From the NCBI GenBank assembly GCA_038025085.1, contig CM076143.1, positions 39,787,001-39,851,000 on the forward strand: a stretch of 64,000 nucleotides of DNA, in the 5' to 3' direction. This document shows, one piece after another, positions 1 through 10,376 of this stretch. Under the pieces are notes generated by a model. That model had not been told where the DNA came from and did not search any database. It saw only the letters and a list, made by a program, of their open reading frames with translations. Numbering within the stretch: position 1 is the first letter of the stretch; each line of letters starts with the position of its first letter. This DNA is from Tetragonia tetragonoides (Eukaryota; Streptophyta; Magnoliopsida; Caryophyllales; Aizoaceae). A program made the position numbers and the translations under genes.

Positions 1-78
1 TTTATGGCTAACCACTGCTTAGTTCTACCAAGGTGTTCTACTTGTTTAAGAACTAAACCTTGTGTCTTCTTTTTGCAG

Positions 79-267
79 GGGAGGAAATGTACTGCATACC
101 CTGCTGTTATGCTCAATGTTGTCTTGGCAGGGGCAACGTGGTTGGAACCTGAACCAATAGATCGTTGCTTCACCGATGGTAACTTGGTGACAGGAGCTGC
201 TTGGCCAGGACACCCTGAATTCATTTCTCAGTTCATGGGTCTCCTCGCCATTCGTGTATCATTCTGA
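79..267 (+). CDS. DJ1D: DJ-1 homolog D, copy A: last exon only
   Basis: This is the final exon of a DJ-1/PfpI gene whose other exons lie left of the window. A pyrimidine-rich tract and AG acceptor end at 78. The exon then encodes 62 residues, from [10 protein letters not shown] to LAIRVSF, and stops at TGA 265-267. It is nearly identical in length and sequence to exon 5 of copy B (6267-6455). One visible change is Met where copy B has Lys (AVMLNVV against AVKLNVV). It supplies the C-terminal part of the second PfpI domain. The reading frame is open, so copy A may be functional, but that cannot be judged from one exon. The 3' flank also resembles that of copy B, which supports recent tandem duplication. 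Confidence 0.9.
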   Translation, partial: GRKCTAYPAVMLNVVLAGATWLEPEPIDRCFTDGNLVTGAAWPGHPEFISQFMGLLAIRVSF

Positions 268-1400
268 AACATCTTTCTCTCCATAATCTTCAGTGTGAAT
301 ATGTGGTGATGTTTTGAATTATGAGTTATGTATGCGAGTTTTCAGAAGGATACGTGTGAATAGGAACTCATAAAGAACCTTCTGATTGTGCTTCTGAGCT
401 TGTGTTTTTTTTTTGATAGAACTGAGCTTCTGTTGGGAGTTGTTTACTTCTGAGTTTGATGTATTTGTAGTTTTTAATGTATGGATTTTGGATAGTTTAA
501 ATAATGTAACTTACATTGCCTTTAATTTTGAGATAAGCACCCCTTTAGGCTGCCTTTATAAAGAGTAAGATATTTCCCATCATGCACCAGCATTAACATT
601 GTTCTAGACCTTATATTATGCGTTGAAAGTTGAAACTTCTTGAATTGAATATTTTATTGAGTTGGAAGACCTTTTCTTTTCTTTTCTTTTCTTTTCTTTT
701 CTTTTTATCGTGCAAATGGAATAAATGAAAATGAAGGTGAGTGTTAATGTTGTCAATATAAAAAATTCCGGCTGATCTTGTACACGGCCATTGTACGGTA
801 TGACAGCTAAAAGTATCACTTTTTGTCCGGAAAATGTTTATCATTCTGCTTGGGAAGAATTCTACTTATAAAACTTTTTTGCGATTTTTATTTATCAAAT
901 ACACCATCCTTGTTGTGATCCAGACTCTCCTGAATGTTAAAGAACACAGTACTTGGCCTATTTGGGCCAGCAAATTCTCCAAAGATATACATTCTTCTAA
1001 AAAGCCTCACATATTACAAGAGACATATACAGTACTCCTCTAATATAAACCTCCAATATGCCGCTTGCTGCCAAAGCTAAAAGCAAATAAAGACGGACAT
1101 GACTCATACAGTCATACACTCGTACTCGTACTTGGAAGAAACGTAGTTTATTTCAACTTTGTTGGAAATGTGATTTGAATTCAGGTCATTGCGAATGGCA
1201 GGAGATGCATCACTGCGCTAACTACCTTAATCTGAAAAGTAGACTTTTATAATGCTATGGTACTGCATGCTATGCTATCAAGCAAAGCCTTTTGGTTTTT
1301 TGTTTTTTTGTGTTGTATATTTTTCCCCAAGCAAACTCCACTACACTTATCCTTTTTGTTCTCTGTGGCATAGTTTGACTCTGAACTGAAGCCGGAAAAA
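268..1400 (+). other. Intergenic: 3' UTR of copy A and promoter side of DJ1D copy B
   Basis: No convincing gene is present. The left part resembles the 3' flank of copy B and is probably 3' UTR. A TTTTC pentanucleotide run lies at 671-706. The right part precedes the copy B start codon and must contain its promoter and 5' UTR. I see no strong TATA element that I would call. Short ORFs here lack coding character. Confidence 0.6.
671..706. repeat. (TTTTC)n microsatellite
   Basis: Seven uninterrupted CTTTT-type units lie in the spacer between DJ-1D copies A and B. Confidence 0.95.
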
Positions 1401-3414
1401 ATGGCGGATACTAAAGCTCAGAAAAGGGTGCTCATGCTTTGTGGTGATTACATGGAAGACTATGAGGTTTCTTCTTTCATGTTTTGATTTCTCCTATAAA
1501 TGTTTTATTTTTCTTGTTCTTATTGCAAAGTACTGTAGTACTATTTGATAATTAGTTTTGCTACCATGAATTAAATAAAAAAAAAATCCAAATTGGGGGG
1601 CAGGTGATGGTGCCATTTCAGGCGTTGCTTGCTTATGGTATAGCAGTTGATGCCGTTTGCCCGGGTAAAAAGGCTGGTGATATTTGCCGCACCGCTATCC
1701 ACCAGCTTCCTGCTGGTTATCAGGTGGGTGTCTGTCTATGTTTATGTGTGTGTGCTGAAATCAAAGTTGTAATTTGTTGCTTTTGTTAAGAGTACTTCGA
1801 GAATATCGAGAGATCTTGTCACATTAGAAAAAATAAATTCTAGATGATGTTGTCCTAGGTTAAATAAAAGAGGCTTATAAAGTGTGTTCTTTTCCACTGA
1901 ATTGAACTGAATAGTTATATGTGAAAGAAAAAGTAGGAAAAAGAACACACCCAAAGAAGCCTTCATTTAGTAACCGGGGGGGGGGGGGGGGGAGGGAGGG
2001 GTTGAGCTTTACTGACTGACCAGGAGAAGTTCTTATTTTGATCAGTCTGAATTCTGAAACGTGCTTAAAAGTTTAAGTTACAGAAGAAGTAAACCTAGGA
2101 AGTGAGGTTTTTCCACTACAGTCACAAGCAAAAGCCAAGTTACAGGACCCTTTGATGTTACAGGAGTAGTTTTTAGTACAATGTTCTTAAATTCTTGGTC
2201 ACTGGTGGCTGCCTCCTTGGGCAAAATGTCCGCGACTCTATTAGTTTCTCTGAACTGGTGCTTAACTTCCACTTCCTTGAGTTTGGTGATGAGCTGCCGG
2301 TGTTGTTTAACCATGTTGGTTAACTGGTTAAGTGATTTCTTTTGTCAGTTCCTTTGTTGATGAGCGAAACTGCAGTGAGTGAATCTGAGCAAATAAGCAA
2401 CTTCTCCCATTTCCTCTCAACTGCAATCTCCAGCCCTTTCTTGATTGTCCAGATCTCTGTGAGGAGGATGTCTGTGCTTCATAGGCGCTGCCGGTAGCTG
2501 AGGATCCATTGAGCATTATGATCTTTAAACACTTCTGCATACCCTGCAAGCCGTGTCTGGCCCAGATTAGAGCCATCAGTATCTAATATGATCCAGTTAT
2601 GAGGAGGGGGCTGCCAGTTGACCGAAACTTGGACTAGAACTTCCTGAGGATGGTTTTGGTTTTGTTGCTAGAAGAAGACCAAAATTCCCATGTTGCAAAA
2701 ACACAGGATTTGAACCAATTAGGGGGGTAGGGGTTGTTTTCATGCAGTCTAAGGTTCTTATGCTTCCAGATAAACCAAAGATTGAATGCAAACAACACAT
2801 TCCAAGGGAGGGAATTAGGAAAAAGATAAGCAGACATGCTGTCAAACTTATCCAGAGTAGCATACGAAGAAGTAGGAAAAATAATCAACAGCAACATTTA
2901 GCCAAAAACCAGTCATAGTACTCTTTAAAGTTTAGATTATCTGGAAAAACAAATGAAAAAACAAATTTTCTTCATTATTTGGACAAGGGCGTGTTATATT
3001 GAGTATGCCGACAAGGGCGCTTGGGCACTAGTGTACAAAGAGGATTGAAATAAAAGAGCAAATTTTTATGTCCCCAATTCGATTATGTAGGCATTTCAAA
3101 CATTGATGTATCCCAAAGGAATAGTTTGTTGGGGCAAAAGTCCTTAGGAAAGTGTTATGCACACCTCATTGCTATATACTCCTTTCAAAATATGTTCTCG
3201 TTCGACAAGTAGTAATTTGTTGTCATTCTATACTATTTCCAGTTTGCTACAATATATATGCTTTATTTTTCCGTAAATTACTTATTGATTACATTGCTTG
3301 TACATTGCATGCTAAGATTAGTGCGATACTTGGGGTTTGTGGAGATCATAGTTACCCACTTGCTTCCTTCTTATTTTGTGCATAAGAGAAGATCTTGGAG
3401 CCTAGCACTGTTCC

Positions 3415-3446
<32 letters not shown>

Positions 3447-6400
3447 GGTTTTAAGCTGGAGGGCTTTGAGCCTTGATATTTGCTATAGCGAGACCGAGGG
3501 GAGACCCCTTAGGCATGACCAAGCCAAATCCTGGATGTGTCGGGCGTATCAAGTTGACAAGGTGTCACGCAGTAGGGGATGTGTGCTTGAGAACCGAGTC
3601 ACATACCTCTAATTTTTTGCAAGATCATGTGAACACCAATACCTTGTACTTTGTTGCTGGCAGCCAGCCGGCCACTCCAAGCGCCAAAGTGTGTTTTCAC
3701 GTCAATGAAATGCAATTAACCTTTTAATTACTTTTTAAGCTGGGATTCGCAACTTTATTATCTACGTAAAAAATAGGTAAAAGGTGGAAATGGTGATGTC
3801 AGTCAACTATAATAAACATTATAATTTACCAGTATTCATTTTGAAAATAGTGAACATGTAAGTGTTAAATGTTTTGTCAGGCATCTGGTTTTAAAAATTG
3901 GTGCTATGTGATGATTTGAGGTTTCAGAACAACAATTTTCAAGGATGTTGTTTTCATTCTTTGTTTTGCCCTCGGTATGCTTATATTTGATGTATGATGT
4001 GATAGCCCAGTTTCCATAGTATGTACAGTACTCAAATATAGTGCCAATTTTGCAATATTTCCATCATGATCCTTTTGTGCTTTACTTTCCTCTTTTTCTG
4101 TTTTGTTTGTCACAAATGGCTTTAATGTGGCTCGTCTTGTTTCGTTGTTAGCTAACTTGTACGCTTTAAATTCTTAGACAAGCTCTCTCTTTCAAGGCCT
4201 ACAAATGTATCTATAGTGCATGACTATAATCTCAAAGTTAGATCATAATTAGAAACTTGAATTTATTGGACTGCTTCATGACTCTGGGCATCCTTTCCAT
4301 TGTCTTGCTTGCAGACTTACACTGAATCAAGAGGGCACAACTTCACCCTCAATGCTACTTTCGATGAGATTGATGCAAGCAGATATGATGGGTTGATCAT
4401 TCAAGGAGGGAGGGCACCAGAGTATCTTGCAATGAATGAATCAGTTCTCGATGTGGTTCGCAATTTTTCTTCCTCTGAGAAGCCAATTGCAGCTATATGC
4501 CATGGGCAATTGATCCTGGCTGCTGCTGACTGCATCAAAGGCTGTAAATGTACAGCATATCCTGCTGTGAAGCCTGTACTCGTTGCAGCTGGTGCTCACT
4601 GGGTGGAACCTGCAGGTTTGGAAGCTTGCGTTGTTGATGGGAATCTAATTACTGGTGTTGCTTATATGGGGCATCCTGAGTACATTCAACTTTTTGTGAA
4701 AGCACTAGGAGGCATCATAACTGGGTCGGATAAGCGAATCCTGTTTCTTTGTGGGGTATGTTATGTTTTACTAATTGAGTACGTAGTTTACTGCTCTTCA
4801 GAGTTTTTGCTATTTGGCTATGAGATGCAACTGTAAGGGTAAGTCTACATGCATTTGTCCTCTCCTACCCAGGCCCTGCTAGCCTTGTGCATTGAAATTG
4901 TGATTTTTTGTTGGAGGATCATGCCTCGTCTCCTTTCTTGTCCAAAGATTCCGCTCGTTGTACTCTAATGTCAGCCCTCTCCGCCTTTTCAAATCCATGT
5001 ATGTGTAGAAGTGCCTGCTTGTTACTGCATCAGAAGTAGTGCATGTCAGTTTGCAGCTGTATCTAAACTCTGAATTAGATAACCACCACCCCCTTAAAGC
5101 AGACCCCTAGATCAGAACTTGATCATAGCTTTCTGCTTCACTTCTATGAGCTTGAGCAAAGAATTCATGTACTTTACCCCACCTATTGAATTAAGGCTTG
5201 GTTGGGGCATCAAACTTGACGTCCTTCATCTATTATCTCAGCTGTCAGTATTGAAGCATCCTATTATTTGTTGTGAACGTTTATCTCCTCAAAGCTGTTT
5301 GTCATACACTCATGCTCACTTATCTACATATATTAATTTTACTTAATTCTTTTTTATTGATTGGGACTAAATGCCAAAGAAGCTACAAAAAGAGTCAAGG
5401 CTGTTAGAGCCCTCCCTTGTCCTTCCTACAAGCAGTATACTCACTTTTTTCTTTTGATAGGATTTCATGGAAGATTATGAGGTTAAGGTGCCCTTTCAGT
5501 CCCTGCAAGCTCTTGGATGCCATGTTGATGCAGTTTGTCCCAAGAAGGGGCAAGGGGATGCCTGCCCAACTGCTATACATGATTTTGAGGGTGACCAAAC
5601 TTACAGTGAAAAGCCGGGCCATGATTTTATCTTAACTGCTACCTTTGATGACATAGACGACTCGAGTTATGATGGTCTTGTGATTCCTGGAGGCCGAGCA
5701 CCAGAGTACCTGGCTTTAAATGAGAAGGTTATTTCCTTAGTGAAGAGTTTCATGGAGGCTGGGAAACCAGTTGCATCCATTTGCCATGGCCAACAGATTT
5801 TGTCTGCAGCTGGTGTTCTCAAGGTAGTTTCTTTTCCTTTGCTAAAGAGGTTTTCATTTGCTGTATTTGCGAACATGTATTTTTTGAGACTTGGTGGCTA
5901 AATATTTTCGCGGTAAAGCCATAATGATTTTGCTGTTAATTTGCTATGTGGACATCTTATTAAAGCAGCATGCACTGCAAGGGTTCCCTCTTGTCCATCT
6001 TACATTTCACTATGATCGTTAGCTTCATTCTGTGATACTGTGATTTCTATGACTACATAGAAATGTGGCATTACTGCCATTCCCTTTCAGTTGACTCTGG
6101 GTAAATCAGTAGAGGTTTGTCCTGCATTAGCATTACTGCTAGTGTCTTAATATGGTTACGAAGGTGCTGACTTCCTTGCTCCTCGTAACCAACTACATAG
6201 AATCTGCTTTAATTAAGTGATATCTAGTTACTTTATGAATTAACATTGTGACTTTTTTTCCTGCAGGGGAAGAAATGTACTGCATACCCTGCTGTTAAGC
6301 TCAATGTTGTCTTGGCAGGGGCAACATGGTTGGAACCTGAGCCAATAGATCGTTGCTTCACTGACGGTAACTTGGTGACAGGAGCTGCTTGGCCGGGGCA

Positions 6401-6455
6401 CCCTGAATTCATTTCTCAGTTCATGGGTCTCCTCGCCATTCGTGTATCATTCTGA
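1401..6455 (+). CDS. DJ1D: DJ-1 homolog D, copy B (two PfpI domains, glyoxalase III-like)
   Basis: This is an intact five-exon gene with exons 1401-1466, 1604-1723, 4315-4755, 5461-5823 and 6267-6455. All junctions are GT-AG and all are phase 0, giving 392 residues, close to the length of the Arabidopsis protein. Domain 1 covers roughly residues 8-205 and domain 2 roughly 206-390. Each has the DJ-1 acid near its start (Glu19, Glu213), a GGRAPEY motif (Glu98, Glu291) and the nucleophile elbow ICHGQ (Cys124-His125, Cys317-His318). Known family members convert methylglyoxal or glyoxal to the hydroxy acid without glutathione. That activity is inferred here. No signal peptide is evident, which fits a cytosolic or nuclear protein. 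The ATG at 1401 gives the expected [22 protein letters not shown] start. Domain 1 has [10 protein letters not shown] where relatives usually have Pro before GG. Intron positions differ between the two halves. Intron 2 (2.6 kb) holds LINE debris. A non-autonomous Copia element starts 188 bp after the stop. Confidence 0.93.
1976..1992. repeat. Poly(G) run in intron 2 of DJ1D copy B
   Basis: Seventeen G in a row are followed by a G-rich GGAGGGAGGGG stretch. The length is liable to sequencing error. Confidence 0.9.
2078..2897 (-). mobile_element. LINE 3' fragment with RNase H-like domain in intron 2 of DJ1D copy B
   Basis: Minus-strand frames show pieces of a plant LINE ORF2 end. The segment near 2634-2897 has the post-zinc-finger signature [13 protein letters not shown]. 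Next is an RNase H-like segment with [14 protein letters not shown]. The segment near 2078-2314 has [15 protein letters not shown], matching the REANRVADxLAK end of the RVT_3 domain. The pieces are in different frames with indels, so this is a decayed, 5'-truncated copy antisense to the host gene. It lies inside the intron and should be spliced out. Confidence 0.75.
3417..3725 (-). mobile_element. Possible poly(A)-tailed retroposon in intron 2 of copy B
   Basis: A run of T (about 3428-3446) begins a block that is GC-richer than the surrounding intron. That is the pattern expected for a minus-strand retroposon with a poly(A) tail. I could not find a clean target site duplication or a clear Pol III box B, so class and borders are uncertain. 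Confidence 0.3.
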
Positions 6456-6642
6456 TCTTTCTCATCCATGCAGTTGACTGTGAATATGTGGTTATGTCTG
6501 AATCAGATGTGTGAATGTGAACAAAGAACTTTCTGATTTTCGTTAGAGCTTTAAAGTTCTGTTGAGTTGTTTTCTTCTAAGCTTGATGTATTTGTAATTT
6601 TATATGTGGATGTGGAAGGTAATATAGTTCTTGAGTAAGAAT

Positions 6643-7390
6643 TGTTGGGGAAAACTACGGTATTTACTAACAATCACAACAACAGATAATCGGAAATATA
6701 AAGTACAAGAACCCAAAATCAAAACAAACAATTTTTACGTGGAAAACCCCTCTCAAATAGGGGAAAAACTACGGTGCGGATCTCCACGCACTAAACAATA
6801 ATCCACTATGATAGTCAAGAGTACAAAGGCAACAATCACAAAATCAAACAACAAGTAGACTATCTATTTTTGATACTAGTACAAATTGACAAACTCTAGC
6901 TCAATTCGGTACTCCCACAAACCCAAAGATACACCCACAAATACCTGTCAATGACCGGTCCGAGTACTCTAATTATCTTCACGCGAACAAGCCGAATCAA
7001 CCGTGAGTTGGACAAACCTTTTTGGAGAACACCTCTATTCCTCTCACTCTCACTCACTAGCTCTTTCACACCCTTCTCTTATTTGGGCTGTCTTCACACA
7101 CATACTGAACAAAAGGCCTTCGTTCCTTTTGTATCCCACACAATAGCTTCTATTGGAAGCCAAACAAAAAACTCACCCATTCTAACAAAAAAGGCAAGTG
7201 TAGCCCATAAATGGGCTAGCACACCCACGCAGCTCTAAACCGAATACAATTCGGTTGACTTCACTTCTTTTTTCTGTTTTTGTTTTTGTTTTCTTTTTTT
7301 TTTCTTTTGTTTTCTTTTATTTTCTTTACAAACTAAAATAAAATAAATTACAACTAAATATTATTTGGTATTTGGAGCGTTACCTCAACA
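6643..7390 (-). repeat. 3' LTR (left) of the non-autonomous Copia element
   Basis: The LTR is 748 bp with TG...CA ends. Its counterpart at 8812-10082 matches along its length apart from one insertion. A purine-rich tract on the minus strand, complementary to 7391 onward, fits the polypurine tract. Confidence 0.9.
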
Positions 7391-7987
7391 AATCCTTCCT
7401 CGATCCAAATCACCAAATACCTTCACCTTATCCGAGAATCGGACCTTCTTCTTGGTCTTGCTCCTCCCTACGCAATGACCCTCAACATAGCACAAGTTGT
7501 TCTCCGCCTTCCTTCCTTGCACAATCAAAGTAGCACCACGATACACTTTGCACCACCTTCCCGTACCAATGTATCTACACCCATGCGATGTCAACTCACC
7601 CAACGAAATCACGTTAACACGAGCATCGGGTACATACCTCACTTTGTGGAAGGTTCTAGTCACACCACCATGGAGCTCAATTCGGATGCTTCCCATCCCT
7701 TTCACCTTCATCGTATCACTCCTCATGTTGATGTCACCATACTCACCATCTTGGCACAAAGTATCGAACATAGCATGGTCTCTACAAATGTGAACTGAAG
7801 CGCCGGAGTCCAACACCCAACTCTCTTGGCTTTCCTTCTTCTCATTGTTACTAGCCAAGTGCAACTCATCATTAGCATCATAAGACATAACCACATTAGA
7901 GGAACCGCTATCATCATCAATTTTGGTCTTACCCATCTTCTCTTGCAGCTGCTTGAAACTCTTGAAATCATCTCTCATCTTTGGCAA
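7385..7987 (-). CDS. Copia protease region, truncated pol of non-autonomous element
   Basis: About 200 codons are open. Near residue 57 is WVLDSGASVHICRD, the retroviral-type aspartic protease motif (D-S/T-G-A). It is followed by the RYVPDARVNVISLGEL segment seen after Copia proteases. In complete elements this leads into the integrase zinc finger, but here the frame ends at the LTR border. The reading frame is shifted by one relative to gag. The zinc-knuckle sequence would read on as CPKMRDDF if a single base were restored, which suggests a one-base deletion rather than a separate gene. The first codon of this frame is therefore not a true start. Confidence 0.75.
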   Translation of the reverse strand: MPKMRDDFKSFKQLQEKMGKTKIDDDSGSSNVVMSYDANDELHLASNNEKKESQESWVLDSGASVHICRDHAMFDTLCQDGEYGDINMRSDTMKVKGMGSIRIELHGGVTRTFHKVRYVPDARVNVISLGELTSHGCRYIGTGRWCKVYRGATLIVQGRKAENNLCYVEGHCVGRSKTKKKVRFSDKVKVFGDLDRGRIC

Positions 7988-8724
7988 CGACTCTGAAAAT
8001 GACCCTTCTCACCATAATAGTAACACTCCACGTTACTAAAGTCTCTCGCGCGCCACTTCGATCTACTTCTCGGGCCACCTCCTCTTCTCTCATGATTCCT
8101 CCCTCTTTCGGACACCTCCGCAGCTAGTACTCTTATCTCCTCCATCACGATACCATCAACTTGCAACACCATCCGATCATTCTCTCTCAACACTGTCATT
8201 TCTTCATCTAGCGTAATCTCTGTCCTCCCTACAAGTAATGTCTGCACAATTGGCCTGTAGGACTTAGGTAGTGAAGCCAACAATAACAATGCCTCCTCTT
8301 GATCGGAGATCTTCTCATCTGCATTTCTCAATTGATATACTAGCTGGTTAAAATTATTAATATGGTCCTGCAACATTGTACCTTGCTCCATCTTTAGCTG
8401 GTACAACTCATATCTCAAACAAAGCTTGTTAGTCAGTGACTTTGATGCATATACACTCTGGAGCTTATCAAACAACTTCTTTGGATCTGTCTCAGTCAAG
8501 TAATTATACTTAATCTCCGGAGCCATAGCTAATCTAATAGAAATGACAGCTTTCTTCTTCTTCGATGTGCATTGGGAATCAGTCACACCAGTAGGCTTTG
8601 CCTCATCTAAAGGCTCATCTAAATTCTGTTGAACCAACAAATCCTCAACAGTACTTTTCCACACAGTAAAATTAATTTTACCATCAAACAAAGGAATATC
8701 GAGTTTGGGCACACTCCCAGACAT
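7975..8724 (-). CDS. Copia gag polyprotein of non-autonomous element
   Basis: The frame has 249 codons starting MSGSVPKLDIPLFDGKINF, a typical Copia gag N-terminus (UBN2/DUF4219 style, with VWKSTVEDLL and the YELYQLKMEQG region). A basic linker precedes a zinc knuckle reading CYYYGEKGHFQSRC. The second Cys of the CX2CX4HX4C pattern is Tyr here, so zinc binding may be weakened. Gag packages the element RNA into virus-like particles. The frame is otherwise open, which suggests fairly recent activity in trans. Confidence 0.85.
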   Translation of the reverse strand: MSGSVPKLDIPLFDGKINFTVWKSTVEDLLVQQNLDEPLDEAKPTGVTDSQCTSKKKKAVISIRLAMAPEIKYNYLTETDPKKLFDKLQSVYASKSLTNKLCLRYELYQLKMEQGTMLQDHINNFNQLVYQLRNADEKISDQEEALLLLASLPKSYRPIVQTLLVGRTEITLDEEMTVLRENDRMVLQVDGIVMEEIRVLAAEVSERGRNHERRGGGPRSRSKWRARDFSNVECYYYGEKGHFQSRCQR

Positions 8725-8797
8725 CTTACTTGCACAAAATAATTCCTCCCCTCAACAAATACAGTAATTTTTCCACCACACGGATCCTACAACCAAA

Positions 8798-8809
8798 GCT
8801 CTGATACCA
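8798..8809 (-). promoter_or_regulatory. Primer binding site (initiator tRNA-Met)
   Basis: The minus strand reads TGGTATCAGAGC, the standard Copia PBS complementary to the 3' end of initiator tRNA-Met. It lies two bases from the right LTR. Confidence 0.9.
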
Positions 8810-8811
8810 CT

Positions 8812-10082
8812 TGTTGGGGAAAACTACGGTATTTACTCACAATCACAATAATAGATAATCGAAAATAAAAAATGCAAGAATCCAAAATCAAAACAGACAA
8901 TTTTTACGTGGAAAACCCCTCTCAAATAGGGGAAAAACCACGGTGCGGATCTCCACGCACTAAACAATAACCCACTATGATAGTCAAGAGTACAAAGGCA
9001 ACAATCACCAAATCAAACAACAAGTAGACTATCTATCTTTGGTACTAGTACAAATTGACAAACCTTAGCTCAATTTGGTGCTCCCACAAACCTAAAGATA
9101 CACCCACAAATACCTGTCAGTGACCGACCCGAGTACTCTGATTATCTTCACCCGAACAAGCCGAATCAACCGTGAATTGGATAAACCTTTTTGTAGAACA
9201 CCTCTATTCCTCTCACTCGCTGTTTGTTGGCACTCACTGGCTCTTTCACACCCTTCTCTTGTTTCGGCTGTCTTCACATACACATACTGAAAAGGCCTTC
9301 GTTCCTTTTGTATCCCACACAATAGCTTCTATTGGAAGCCAAACAAAAAACTCACCCATTCTAACAAAAAAGGCAAGTATAGCCCATAAATGGGCTAGCA
9401 CACACACGCAGCTCTAAACCGAATACAATTCGGTTGACTTCACTTCTTTTTGCTGTTTTTGTTTTTGTTTTCTTTTTTTTTTTCTTTTGTTTTATTTTGT
9501 TATCCTTTCGAACCTTATATCATAAATAAAATATGTTCTTGATTTGAGTCCCATTATTCGTATCCAAATATCTAATTGAAGACTATGGTTCGAGGTAGGA
9601 AACGAAACGAATCTGTGCTGAACGTGATCTAAGGAAGGTGTGGTTAGGATTAGCAACCTCTGTAAAATCGGAAGCTAGAAGAACACCAGAGAATCCATTG
9701 CCGACTACGTTCAGGTAACGGTCAAAACTCTTCAATGAAGATTTATTGGCGAAGCGTAGTGGGCTTTAAACCATAAAAGATATATTATTTGTGATATAAT
9801 AGTAGATTACATGATAACTAGTACCAATAAGTCATTTATCAGAAAACTAGCTTAAAAACGAAATAAAAACAACATTTGGGGTCAATTTGCAAATTCTGAA
9901 AGTTTGGTGTAGCTTTTGTAATTAAAAAACAGCATTTAGGGAATTAGTTTTAAAGCAACCTTATAGTGGGAATAAGTTTTTTCACTAAGCTTCATTTGGT
10001 TAATCTCTCTATTTTCTTTACAAACTAAAATAAAATAAAACACAACTAAATATTATTTGGTATTTAAGACGTTACCTTAACA
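8812..10082 (-). repeat. 5' LTR (right) of the non-autonomous Copia element, enlarged by an insert
   Basis: The LTR is 1271 bp against 748 bp for its partner. The two match from TGTTGGGGAAAACTACGG to the T-rich tract, and again over the last ~75 bp. The difference is a block of about 500 bp at roughly 9506-10009. TSD AGAAT follows at 10083. Confidence 0.88.
9506..10009. other. Insert of unknown origin inside the right LTR
   Basis: This block is absent from the partner LTR. It does not look like LTR sequence. One plus-strand frame around 9600-9716 is open for about 39 codons and ends at CAG followed by gtaacg, like an exon/donor border. I do not recognise the product. It could be captured gene sequence or another insertion. 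No clear terminal repeats were seen. Confidence 0.5.
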
Positions 10083-10087
10083 AGAAT

Positions 10088-10376
10088 ATAGTTCATCTGT
10101 TGGATCTCTTTTGTCTGGAAGAGATTAGAAGATGTAAGTATATACTCACCAATAAATTCGATCAAGCGTTAAATTTCTTTTAGGTAATGGAGAGAATCCC
10201 CTTGTATGTTGCAGGGAGTTGTAAATACTCAGCAAAAAATTAGAAAATGTAAATTTAAATATTGATGTCACTATCAGATATTAATGCCAGCCGTTAGGGC
10301 TACATTCTAAGCTTGGGGATTTATTGGTAATTTGTACTTGGCCCCGTATGCTCAACAGCCAACGCCTGAACAATAA
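10088..10376. other. Intergenic, continuation of the copy B downstream flank
   Basis: This is single-copy-looking AT-rich sequence between the Copia element and the Harbinger-like element. No gene was seen. Confidence 0.5.

Larger units (their letters stand above)
6643..10082 (-). mobile_element. Non-autonomous Copia-type retrotransposon with gag and protease only
   Basis: Two direct LTRs (6643-7390 and 8812-10082) both start TGTTGGGGAAAACTACGG and end in AACA. They flank only about 1.4 kb of interior. A 5-bp TSD AGAAT is present at 6638-6642 and 10083-10087. Coding runs on the minus strand. The primer binding site abuts the right LTR. The interior encodes gag and a protease region and then runs straight into the other LTR. 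No integrase, reverse transcriptase or RNase H is present. Such gag-only elements (TR-GAG type) are known in plants and depend on a related autonomous element. The insertion lies just downstream of the DJ1D copy B 3' UTR. Confidence 0.9.

Noticed and set aside
7475..7798. Plus-strand frames of about 100 codons
   Set aside because: Antisense to the Copia protease frame, which carries the DSGA motif.
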